64,000 nucleotides of DNA from the NCBI RefSeq assembly GCF_003444775.1, contig NZ_CP021084.1, forward strand, positions 247,737 to 311,736. The letters run 5' to 3'. Under the pieces are notes generated by a model. That model saw nothing but the letters and a program-made list of their open reading frames with translations. It was not told the DNA's origin and did not search any database. How positions within the stretch are numbered: position 1 is the first letter of the stretch; each line of letters begins with the position of its first letter. Positions 51,702 to 58,089 of this stretch are shown in pieces. The stretch comes from Deinococcus ficus (GTDB taxonomy: Bacteria > Deinococcota > Deinococci > Deinococcales > Deinococcaceae). Position numbers and translations under genes: made by a program.

Positions 51702-52433
51702 ATGACACCCCGTTACGACGCCATCGCCGAGTGGTACGACGCCCACATCCAGAGCATCCAGCCTTCCGAAGCCCTGATCGTTCCTGAACTGCTGCGCATG
51801 ACCGGCGACGTCCAGGGCCTGCACCTGTGCGACCTGGCCTGCGGTCAGGGCCACATCTCCCGGCACCTCGGCCGGGCCGGCGCTCACGTGACCGGCATCG
51901 ACCTGTCCAGCAAACTGCTCGGCATCGCACAGGAGGAAGAACGCCGCTTTCCCCTGGGGATCCGGTACCAGCTCGACGACGCGCAGACCCTGAGCTCCCT
52001 GGCGGACCAGTCGCACAGCGGCTGCGTGAGCAACCTCGCCCTGATGGACATTCCGAATTTCACGGCGGTCGTCTCGGCCGTGAAGCGCGTCCTCAAACCT
52101 GAGGCGTTTTTCGTGTTCTCCATCACCCACCCGTGCTTTCAGGCGCCCGAAGCGCATTGGGAGGTGCGTGACGGTGACCGCGTGACACGCGTGATCCCGG
52201 AGTACTTCCAGGAACGCGAGTGGTGGTCGGTCAATACCGAGAGTGTCCGCGGGCGGGTCGGGGCGCACCACCGCACGCTGTCCACGTACATCAACACCCT
52301 GATCCGCGCCGGCTTCACGCTCGAGGCCATCAGTGAACCCCAGGCGACCGGTGAACTCGGCACCATCAAACCGGAGTTCGCGACGATCCCGCCGTTCATG
52401 GTCATGCGCTGGATCAACGCCGGCACCCACTGA
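51702..52433 (+). CDS. Class I SAM-dependent methyltransferase
   Basis: A 243-residue small-molecule-type methyltransferase. Motif I reads LCDLACGQGHISRHLGRAG (near residue 44), followed by VTGIDLSS, a YQLDDAQTLSS acidic loop and the SNLALMDI strand. The layout is that of UbiE/Methyltransf_11 proteins. GAAGGAG precedes ATG 51702; the open frame upstream has no support. Substrate unknown. A 14-bp palindromic terminator follows. Confidence 0.8.
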   Translation: MTPRYDAIAEWYDAHIQSIQPSEALIVPELLRMTGDVQGLHLCDLACGQGHISRHLGRAGAHVTGIDLSSKLLGIAQEEERRFPLGIRYQLDDAQTLSSLADQSHSGCVSNLALMDIPNFTAVVSAVKRVLKPEAFFVFSITHPCFQAPEAHWEVRDGDRVTRVIPEYFQEREWWSVNTESVRGRVGAHHRTLSTYINTLIRAGFTLEAISEPQATGELGTIKPEFATIPPFMVMRWINAGTH

Positions 52434-52446
52434 ACGTCCCTGAACC

Positions 52447-52474
52447 GCGCCCCGCTTCAGCTGAAGCGGGGCGC
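52447..52474 (+). terminator. Perfect 28-bp palindrome, probable terminator
   Basis: GCGCCCCGCTTCAG is followed directly by its reverse complement CTGAAGCGGGGCGC, then CTTCA. It lies 13 bp after the methyltransferase stop. Confidence 0.65.
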
Positions 52475-52581
52475 TTCACGTGTCCGCCGGCCATCCGCCC
52501 GGCGTGGACGGCCCACCCTCCCCGGCAGGGGCATGCCCCCCCGGCGACCGGCCACCACTCACCTGCGGAGCACCATGAAGC

Positions 52582-53754
52582 GTGACCACTATTCTGCCCA
52601 GCGCCCAGACTCTCGCCGAATCCAACGGGATCGACTGGTACGCCCTGCGCGGCACCGGAGAAGGCGGGGTCATCACCGAGGAAGATGTCCTGACCCACCT
52701 TGCCGCGATCATGATGGGCCACGTGGACGCGCCACTGACGCCCGTCGACGCGCCGCCGCCCGACTGGAACGGCGTGATCGACCTGGACCCCGCGATGCTT
52801 CAGGCCGCGGGCATGGACCAGGAAACCCTCCAGATGGTCGGCGAGGCCGCCGCGAGCCTCCGGCCCGCCGCGCCTGATCCCGTGCCCGCGGCCGAGCCGG
52901 CACCGGAACCGGCGGCCCCTCCCGCGCCTGTCCCCACGGCCGCGCCGAACGTGGGGCCTGACCCGGTCCCCGCGGTCCCGGCCGCCCCGTCCAAGGGTGG
53001 ACTCAGTGGCCTGCTGGGCCGGCTGTACGGGCGTCAGGACACGGAACGCGCGCCTGCCCCGGCTCAACCGCATGCGGTGCCCGCCGCGCCGAACCTCCCG
53101 GCGCACCCGCCCGTTCCGGCCCCCTCCTTCATTCCCGCTGCCGTGGTCTCCCCGGCGGAATCGCCGACGACTGCGCCGCCGGCGATTCCGGTGCCGGTCA
53201 CCCCTCCGGAAGTGGAGCGGCCGCTCAGCGAACGCGTCCCCCAGAGCACGCCTGTCTCCGCACCGTCCGTGCCTCTGCCCGCGCCGACCCCGGCTGCGGC
53301 TCCAGCGGCAGGCGTCACGGCGTGGCGCGGCACGTTCATGCGCCGCAGCGACCCGGTCCCCGCGTACACCGCCTTCAAAACGCAGCTCGAGGAGGTGCTC
53401 GGCACCACGGTCAGCGACACACTGCTGATCGCGCACGCCGCGCAGCGCGCAGCGCATCTCACCGGCCGCGCGCACGTGACCTACCTGGACGGTCAGGCCG
53501 TCCTCACCCCGGACCTGCCACTGCGTCAGGCGGCGCTCAGGGGCCGCCCCGCCGAACGCTCCGGCGACATCCTGATCGGCGGGGGCCCCGTGACCGAGTT
53601 CGCGCAGCAGCCAGGGGGCCTGCTGCTGACCGCCGACGTGCACGACGGCCTGCTGAGCCTCAGCCTCCTCGGCGAGGTGGACGTTCAGCAGGGCGCGGCG
53701 TTCCTCGCGGCCATCGAACGACTGCTGCAGCGTCCCATCGCCCTGCTGCTCTGA
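52582..53754 (+). CDS. E2-acyltransferase-like pseudoenzyme with E3-binding domain
   Basis: A 390-residue protein. Residues 5-42 match an E3/E1 peripheral subunit-binding domain: PSAQTLAESNGIDWYALRGT then GEGGVITEEDVLTHL. A Pro/Ala-rich linker of about 150 residues follows. Residues about 275-390 resemble the E2 catalytic fold (TVSDTLLIAHAAQRAAHL..., ending SLLGEVDVQQGAAFLAAIER, where E2 enzymes have DHRVVDGAxAAxFL). The catalytic HxxxDG is missing and there is no lipoyl domain, so acyl transfer is not expected. It may bind an E3-like partner for another purpose. GTG 52582 is chosen because it starts the domain; no E1 or E3 gene is near. Confidence 0.6.
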   Translation: MTTILPSAQTLAESNGIDWYALRGTGEGGVITEEDVLTHLAAIMMGHVDAPLTPVDAPPPDWNGVIDLDPAMLQAAGMDQETLQMVGEAAASLRPAAPDPVPAAEPAPEPAAPPAPVPTAAPNVGPDPVPAVPAAPSKGGLSGLLGRLYGRQDTERAPAPAQPHAVPAAPNLPAHPPVPAPSFIPAAVVSPAESPTTAPPAIPVPVTPPEVERPLSERVPQSTPVSAPSVPLPAPTPAAAPAAGVTAWRGTFMRRSDPVPAYTAFKTQLEEVLGTTVSDTLLIAHAAQRAAHLTGRAHVTYLDGQAVLTPDLPLRQAALRGRPAERSGDILIGGGPVTEFAQQPGGLLLTADVHDGLLSLSLLGEVDVQQGAAFLAAIERLLQRPIALLL

Positions 53755-53902
53755 CCCCGCCCCGTTCGCGCCAGGCTGACCTCGGTGGGCCTGGCGCGTT
53801 CCCTACCCTGCGAACGACCCCTGCGTCTCCGGGGTTCAGTGGGCCCCGAGCCTCGCTGGATCCGGGTGGTCACATGAGGCAGCGCCCGCCGCCGTCACGG
53901 CC

Positions 53903-54950
53903 TATTGATGACGGCGTAAGTATGAGCTGCTAGGCTTGCGGCGTGGCCGAATGGCATCCTTCCAAATACTCCCGTGCCCAGCTGGAAGAACGCCGGCTGG
54001 CCGCGACGCCGTGGCTTCAAGAGAGCAAGCATTCACAGCAGGAGATTGCCCAGCACTTCGGGGTTTCAGTACACACCGTCAGCAACTGGAAAAAACGCCT
54101 GAAACGTACCGGCAGTCTCCAGGCGACGGTGACGACCGGACGCCCCTCCCGACTCACCGCCGCACAGCTCGAACAGGTCCGCACCCTCCTGAGGGAGGGT
54201 GCACTGCACCATGGCTTTCCCGACCAGACGTGGAGCACCAAGCGGGTCACGGATCTGATCGGGCGGCACTTCGACGTGTGGTACCACCATGATCACGTCC
54301 GGAGAATTCTTCGCCAGTTGGGGTTCACGCCCCAGATGCCGGATGGACGCGCGGCTGAGCGCAATGAACTCCGGATCGCGTCCTGGAAAGAACAGGTCGC
54401 GCCGGAGTTGGGAAAAAAAGGTCGCTGAGGGCGCGACACTCGTCTATCTGGATGAAGTCGGGTTCTCGTTGAAGGGCGTGCGGCGACGGACCTGGTCGAC
54501 CAAGGGCGTGACGCCCTTGGTCACGCTTCCCGCGAACTGGGAGAAGCTTTCAACGATTGGGGCGATCACCTCAGACGGGAGATTCTTCCAGCACACGAAG
54601 TCCGGGGCGATTCGGAGTGGGGACGTCATCCGGTTCTTCCAGCATCTGCTGCGTCACATTCAGGGAGAGATCGTGGTCGTGCTGGATAACGCCGGGATCC
54701 ACCGGGCGAAGGCAACACAGGCGTTCGTGCTGCAGCACGAACGCCTGTTCTTGGTGTTTCTGCCGCCCTACGCCCCTGAATTGAATCCGATCGAGCTGGT
54801 GTGGGCGTATGTAAAGCGCAATGTGCTGGGGAACGTCTGTGCCCGCTCGGTGGGAGTGCTGAAAGCGAAGCTGGTGACGGCTTGGCAACGGGTTCGGTAC
54901 ATCAAACTGCCTCAACAGCTGATGGATTCCAACTTATGCCGTTATCAATA
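53903..54950 (+). mobile_element. IS630-family insertion sequence
   Basis: A 1.05-kb element with imperfect terminal repeats: TATTGATGACGGCGTAAGTA at the left end and the inverse of TATTGATAACGGCATAAGTT at the right. TA bounds both ends, the target of IS630. Two overlapping reading frames encode the transposase. It lies between the E2-like gene and a 30-codon membrane peptide gene. Confidence 0.85.
53943..54428 (+). CDS. IS630 transposase, N-terminal frame
   Basis: Residues 1-161 carry the helix-turn-helix region (LQESKHSQQEIAQHFGVSVHTVSNWKKRLKRTG and the WSTKRVTDLIGRHFDVWYHHDHVRRILRQLGF segment) typical of IS630 DNA-binding domains. The frame ends just after an A7 tract (54413-54419) with GKKGR-stop; the catalytic part continues in the +1 frame. 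Confidence 0.8.
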   Translation: MAEWHPSKYSRAQLEERRLAATPWLQESKHSQQEIAQHFGVSVHTVSNWKKRLKRTGSLQATVTTGRPSRLTAAQLEQVRTLLREGALHHGFPDQTWSTKRVTDLIGRHFDVWYHHDHVRRILRQLGFTPQMPDGRAAERNELRIASWKEQVAPELGKKGR

Positions 54951-54951
54951 A
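54421..54951 (+). CDS. IS630 transposase, C-terminal catalytic frame
   Basis: From about 54421 the frame holds the DDE core: VYLDEVGFSLKG (first Asp), VVVLDNAGIHRA (second Asp) and LPPYAPELNPIELVW (Glu) with the usual C-terminal helix. It has no good start of its own. Joining it to the first frame needs a +1 shift or RNA-polymerase slippage at the A7 run, or else the element is inactive through a one-base change. All catalytic residues are present, so the protein could work if the shift occurs. Confidence 0.75.
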   Translation, partial: VAEGATLVYLDEVGFSLKGVRRRTWSTKGVTPLVTLPANWEKLSTIGAITSDGRFFQHTKSGAIRSGDVIRFFQHLLRHIQGEIVVVLDNAGIHRAKATQAFVLQHERLFLVFLPPYAPELNPIELVWAYVKRNVLGNVCARSVGVLKAKLVTAWQRVRYIKLPQQLMDSNLCRYQ

Positions 54952-54960
54952 GGTGACCCC

Positions 54961-55053
54961 ATGAAACGCGACTGGCTGGAAGTGACGCAGCGCGTCCTGC
55001 TGGTATTGCTGGCCCTGGGGTTCATGGCGCTGGTCGCGATGACCCTGACGTGA
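54961..55053 (+). CDS. Small membrane peptide, 30 aa
   Basis: A 30-codon frame starting MKRDWLEVTQRV and continuing with LLVLLALGFMALVAMTL, one clear membrane helix with a charged N-terminus. AAGGTG precedes the ATG. It starts ten bases after the right end of the IS630 element, so its native promoter may have been displaced. Unknown function. Confidence 0.45.
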   Translation: MKRDWLEVTQRVLLVLLALGFMALVAMTLT

Positions 55054-55119
55054 CCATCCACGCCGACGCCTCTTCGCGCCGCACGGCCAGCGCGCCCCCC
55101 TGACAGGACGGTATTCCCC

Positions 55120-55860
55120 GTGACCCCCACCGCCTCGCCCGAACAACGAGCCGCCCTGACGCGCACGGCCACCCTGCTGCGGGAGTTCCTCCTGAACGCC
55201 CGGTGCCAGCGCCGCCAGCAGTTGGAACCGGCACTTCAGGCGTTTCCGGCAGGGGCCTGCAGCGCCGCGTCCACCCTGCTCGCCTGGGCCCTGCGCGCCG
55301 ACGGACAGACGGCGCAGCTGGTGACCGTGACCGCGTTCGACCCCGTGACGGTCACCGACTTCTCCCACACCTGGGTGTGCGCCGGGCCGTACCACGTCGA
55401 CATCACCGGCGACCAGTTCAACCCACAAGACCAGGACCCCCGCGCTCAATCTGCCCGGCCCGGCGTGTACGTGTCCATCACGCCGCCCCCCTGGGCGGGA
55501 CAACGCCAGCCGCGTCCTGCCCTCGAGGACCTGAGTGCCGACGCGGCGCTCCTGCCTGAGTTCCAGCGCTTTCAGGCGTGGGCGGCGGCCCTGCCCGCCC
55601 TGCGGTTCCAGCCGCGCCGCAAGGTCACGGCTTCCTGGCAGGGTGCGGACGTGCTGGAGTGCGGCCACCTGCGTCACATCAAGTCCGCCTACCCGCCCAG
55701 AAAACGCCCCTGCCACTTCTGCCCCCCGCAGGCGGCCAGCCGCGTGTACCGCGCCACCGGGGGCACCGACGCCCTGGACTGGTTCGCCACGCTCACCGAC
55801 GAAGCCCGCGGCGACCTGATTGCCGAACTGCATGCCCGGCAGGGCGCCGCCTCCGAGTAG
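55120..55860 (+). CDS. Papain/transglutaminase-fold-like protein, 246 aa
   Basis: A Cys-His-Asp arrangement is visible: Cys47 in PAGACSAASTLLAW, His83 in FSHTWV and Asp94 in YHVDITGDQF, the order and flanking residues of transglutaminase-like cysteine peptidases. The C-terminal third has CGHLRHIKS and CHFCPP, a possible zinc knuckle. No signal peptide, so probably cytosolic. GTG 55120 has AGGAC upstream. Catalysis is inferred from pattern only; it could also be an amidase or peptide crosslinker. Confidence 0.55.
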   Translation: MTPTASPEQRAALTRTATLLREFLLNARCQRRQQLEPALQAFPAGACSAASTLLAWALRADGQTAQLVTVTAFDPVTVTDFSHTWVCAGPYHVDITGDQFNPQDQDPRAQSARPGVYVSITPPPWAGQRQPRPALEDLSADAALLPEFQRFQAWAAALPALRFQPRRKVTASWQGADVLECGHLRHIKSAYPPRKRPCHFCPPQAASRVYRATGGTDALDWFATLTDEARGDLIAELHARQGAASE

Positions 55861-55875
55861 TGGGCCTGCGGACGC

Positions 55876-56145
55876 TCAGGCGCCGGGCCCGTTCTCCGGG
55901 CAGGGTTCGATGAACTCGACGTCCAGCCAGTACTCCGCGTCGGCCGGGTCATGCCCGGCGTCTTCCAGCAGGGCCTGCCAGGCTTCCCACGTCGCATCCC
56001 GGGCGTCAGGGTGGCACCCGAGGTAGTCCGCGAGTTCCGTCCGCTGCTCTGGCCTGAGGGGTTCGCTGAGGCCACCGAGGTCTGCCTCGAACGCCTGGTG
56101 CAGCAGGTCCGCGAGTTCAGGGGGCGTCAGGTCCGCAGGGCGCAT
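55876..56145 (-). CDS. Hypothetical protein, 89 aa
   Basis: A small acidic helical protein (LADLLHQAFEADLGGLSEPL, WEAWQALLEDAGHDPADAEYWLDVEFIEP). ATG 56145 lies six bases after TACACT (56152-56157, minus strand), the leaderless pattern; the long open frame upstream is not supported. No family recognised. Confidence 0.55.
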   Translation of the reverse strand: MRPADLTPPELADLLHQAFEADLGGLSEPLRPEQRTELADYLGCHPDARDATWEAWQALLEDAGHDPADAEYWLDVEFIEPCPENGPGA

Positions 56146-56276
56146 GCGGTCAGTGTACGGAGACCAGCACGACAGACTGTGCCGTTCAACCCCTCCTGCG
56201 CTGATCAGGTGGCCTAGCGCGCCGGTCCGCCACCTGGCGGATGCTGCCCATCCTGGCGCCCCATAGACTGCCGGGC

Positions 56277-56438
56277 ATGAACACGCCCCGCCCCCACCAC
56301 ACCCACGCCGCGCCGCGCCCCCCCGCCGGCCGCTGCGAGGATCCGGTGCGTGAGCGCGTGTGCCCGCCCGAACATCCGGGCGATGCAGGCCGAGATCCGC
56401 GAGAGACCCCAAGCTGTTCCCCTCGCATGCATACCTGA
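56277..56438 (+). CDS. Possible 53-aa peptide before the tRNA array
   Basis: The ATG at 56277 follows TAGACT (56264-56269) by seven bases, but the peptide is low-complexity (Pro, His, Arg) and looks non-functional. The same -10 box may instead drive the tRNA genes that begin 200 bp downstream. Confidence 0.2.
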   Translation: MNTPRPHHTHAAPRPPAGRCEDPVRERVCPPEHPGDAGRDPRETPSCSPRMHT

Positions 56439-56480
56439 GCCGGAGTCCATCAAACTCCAGCTTCCGTAACTCCACCCCGA

Positions 56481-56554
56481 GGCGACGTAGGGAAGTGGCT
56501 CAACCCGCACCTCTGCAAAAGGTGTTGTCGGCAGTTCGAATCTGCTCGTCGCCT
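56481..56554 (+). tRNA. tRNA-Cys (GCA)
   Basis: Acceptor arms GGCGACG and CGTCGCC, anticodon loop CTGCAAA giving anticodon GCA, T loop TTCGAAT. The discriminator base is T, as expected for cysteine. The CCA end is encoded (56555-56557). Confidence 0.9.
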
Positions 56555-56561
56555 CCAATCT

Positions 56562-56635
56562 GGCCTCATGGTGGAAATGGTGAACACACCTGGCTTTCAC
56601 CCAGGAGATTGACGGTTCAAGTCCGTCTGAGGTCA
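56562..56635 (+). tRNA. tRNA-Glu (TTC)
   Basis: Acceptor GGCCTCA pairs with TGAGGTC with one G-T pair. Anticodon stem CCTGG/CCAGG with loop CTTTCAC gives anticodon TTC. T arm GACGG/CCGTC. CCA is encoded at 56636-56638. Confidence 0.88.
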
Positions 56636-56642
56636 CCAACGT

Positions 56643-56714
56643 GGTTCCGTAGCGCAGGGGGAGCGCACCCGGTTGTCAGCCGGAAGGTCGCGGGTTCAAA
56701 TCCCGTCGGGACCG
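56643..56714 (+). tRNA. tRNA-Asp (GTC)
   Basis: Acceptor GGTTCCG/CGGGACC with one G-T pair, anticodon loop TTGTCAG giving GTC, T arm GCGGG/CCCGT, discriminator G as usual for aspartate. The anticodon stem has one C-A mismatch at its base and the D loop is short. CCA is encoded at 56715-56717. Confidence 0.85.
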
Positions 56715-56753
56715 CCAAATTTTCCAGAGGGGAGGGTTCTCCTTCCCCAGTAC

Positions 56754-56825
56754 GGTGGTCATCGTCCAGTGGCAGGACGCCTGAGTGTGGATCAGGAAAC
56801 ACCAGTTCGACCCTGGTTGATCACC
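56754..56825 (+). tRNA. tRNA-His (GTG)
   Basis: Acceptor GTGGTCA/TGATCAC, with an extra G at -1 (56754) opposite discriminator C73 (56825), the identity feature of tRNA-His. Anticodon stem CCTGA/TCAGG with loop GTGTGGA gives GTG. CCA is encoded at 56826-56828. Confidence 0.88.
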
Positions 56826-56832
56826 CCAGTTT

Positions 56833-56906
56833 CGGGCAGTAGCTCAGTCCGGCAGAGCACTCGGTTTGGGACCGAGGGGCCGCAGGTTCAAATCCTGCCT
56901 TCCCGA
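56833..56906 (+). tRNA. tRNA-Pro (TGG)
   Basis: Acceptor CGGGCAG/CTTCCCG starts with the C1-G72 pair typical of tRNA-Pro and has one mismatch in the middle. Anticodon stem CTCGG/CCGAG with loop TTTGGGA gives TGG. T loop TTCAAAT. CCA is encoded at 56907-56909. Confidence 0.87.
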
Positions 56907-56917
56907 CCAACAAGGGA

Positions 56918-56955
56918 ACGCGCGTACCTCTGATGGGGGCGCGCGTCCTCCTTTG
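56918..56955 (+). terminator. Probable terminator of the tRNA array
   Basis: ACGCGCG (56918-56924) and CGCGCGT (56940-56946) form a stem with a 15-base loop, then CCTCCTTTG. It lies directly after the last tRNA. Confidence 0.55.
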
Positions 56956-57047
56956 TAGTCACGCGACCGACCAGGGGCGCTTCCGAAGTCGCGTCTGTCA
57001 CGCCGGACTCGACCCTTGCCCGCGACCCGCCCACTACACTTCAGGCT

Positions 57048-57566
57048 GTGTCGTCCCCTGCAGCAACCATCGGTCACCTTGTCCAGGAGCGCCGCGCATG
57101 GCCGGACGATGCTGTCCTCCAGGACCTCGCCGCCCTCACCCCCCTGGCCGATGAAGCGGCCCTGAACGGCCCCACAGGTGACTGGAGTGACGTCTACCGG
57201 TACGTGGCCCTCGCCGAGGTGTGTGCCGAACGCCGGCTCCGTGCGGCCGTGCCGCTCCTGCTCGACCGGGCGGCGTTCGGCGACCCGGGCGAAACCATGC
57301 GCGGGCTGCGCCACCACCTGGAACAGATCGCCGGGCCGGACTGGGACTTCCTGGCCGAGGCCTGCCTGCACGCCCTGAACTCCCATCGCCCTGGAACGAG
57401 GCTCTGGGCGGCCGAGCAGCTCGCCGTTCTACAAGTCGAGCGCACAGCGGAAGCGCTTCAGGCCGGACTTGAAGACCCCGAGGACGAGGTCCGCGCAGCC
57501 ATCCAGTCCGCACTCGACGCCCTCAGGCCGCCGGCCTCGCACATTGGGCGACAGCGGCGCCGTTAA
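57048..57566 (+). CDS. HEAT-repeat-like hypothetical protein, 172 aa
   Basis: An all-helical protein with two to three units of about 30 residues (YVALAEVCAERRLRAAVPLLLDRAAF, TRLWAAEQLAVLQVERTAEALQAGLEDPEDEVRAAIQSALDAL) resembling HEAT or PBS-lyase repeats, usually a protein-binding scaffold. The start is GTG 57048, seven bases after TACACT (57035-57040), so the mRNA is probably leaderless. Confidence 0.6.
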   Translation: MSSPAATIGHLVQERRAWPDDAVLQDLAALTPLADEAALNGPTGDWSDVYRYVALAEVCAERRLRAAVPLLLDRAAFGDPGETMRGLRHHLEQIAGPDWDFLAEACLHALNSHRPGTRLWAAEQLAVLQVERTAEALQAGLEDPEDEVRAAIQSALDALRPPASHIGRQRRR

Positions 57567-57572
57567 CCCGGC

Positions 57573-57953
57573 TCAATGTGGCTGGCTAGAAGCCCTCAGG
57601 GGAATGTCGTGGTGAAGTCGCACACGCTCAAGCGCGCCAGGGTGCGGACCCAGGCCACTCAGGGGCACGGGCAGATGGTCTGGCCAGTTCAACGGAATCA
57701 GGGCCTGAGCATGCTCATAGTGCAGGCAAGAGCTGCACCATGCCCAATGGCTGCCCCGCCCCGCCCAGAGGCGGGACTCCACCCAGGTGGGTTCAGCACG
57801 CCACCGGAGGAAGTGCTGATGCAGCGTCCACTCCCCGCAGAGCGGACAGGGACTGGCCGGGTCCGGGCTGGGGAGATACCGCGCGAAGAGGTCCCGCCAG
57901 GCCACCGCTGACGTCTCGGGCACCCAGCGCCAGGACCTGCTGCGAGAAGGCAT
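57573..57953 (-). CDS. Hypothetical protein with zinc-ribbon-like cysteines, 126 aa
   Basis: The middle holds CPLCGEW and, 35 residues on, CSSCLHYE, two CxxC pairs likely to bind zinc. Tryptophan-rich around them. TACCCT (57959-57964, minus strand) lies five bases before ATG 57953. Role unknown. Confidence 0.55.
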   Translation of the reverse strand: MPSRSRSWRWVPETSAVAWRDLFARYLPSPDPASPCPLCGEWTLHQHFLRWRAEPTWVESRLWAGRGSHWAWCSSCLHYEHAQALIPLNWPDHLPVPLSGLGPHPGALERVRLHHDIPLRASSQPH

Positions 57954-58089
57954 GGCTCAGGGTACAGGTGTGCACGCCTGAATCACGCGAGCAACGGGGG
58001 GCGAGGTCTGAGGGCACAGGTCGTGTCAGGTGTGCGTTCCCATTGCCTGCTTGTTCAGAGAACGGTCGTCTGCTGAGTTGCCGATGTTC

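Noticed and set aside
50382..52430. 682-codon minus-strand frame opposite the two methyltransferases
   Set aside because: Both plus-strand genes have intact SAM motifs; the minus frame crosses a terminator-like region and has no motif.
56442..56458. T-arm-like stem loop just upstream of tRNA-Cys, considered as a sixth tRNA
   Set aside because: GGAGT/ACTCC encloses CCATCAA, which lacks the conserved TTC of a T loop, and no matching acceptor or anticodon arm could be drawn.
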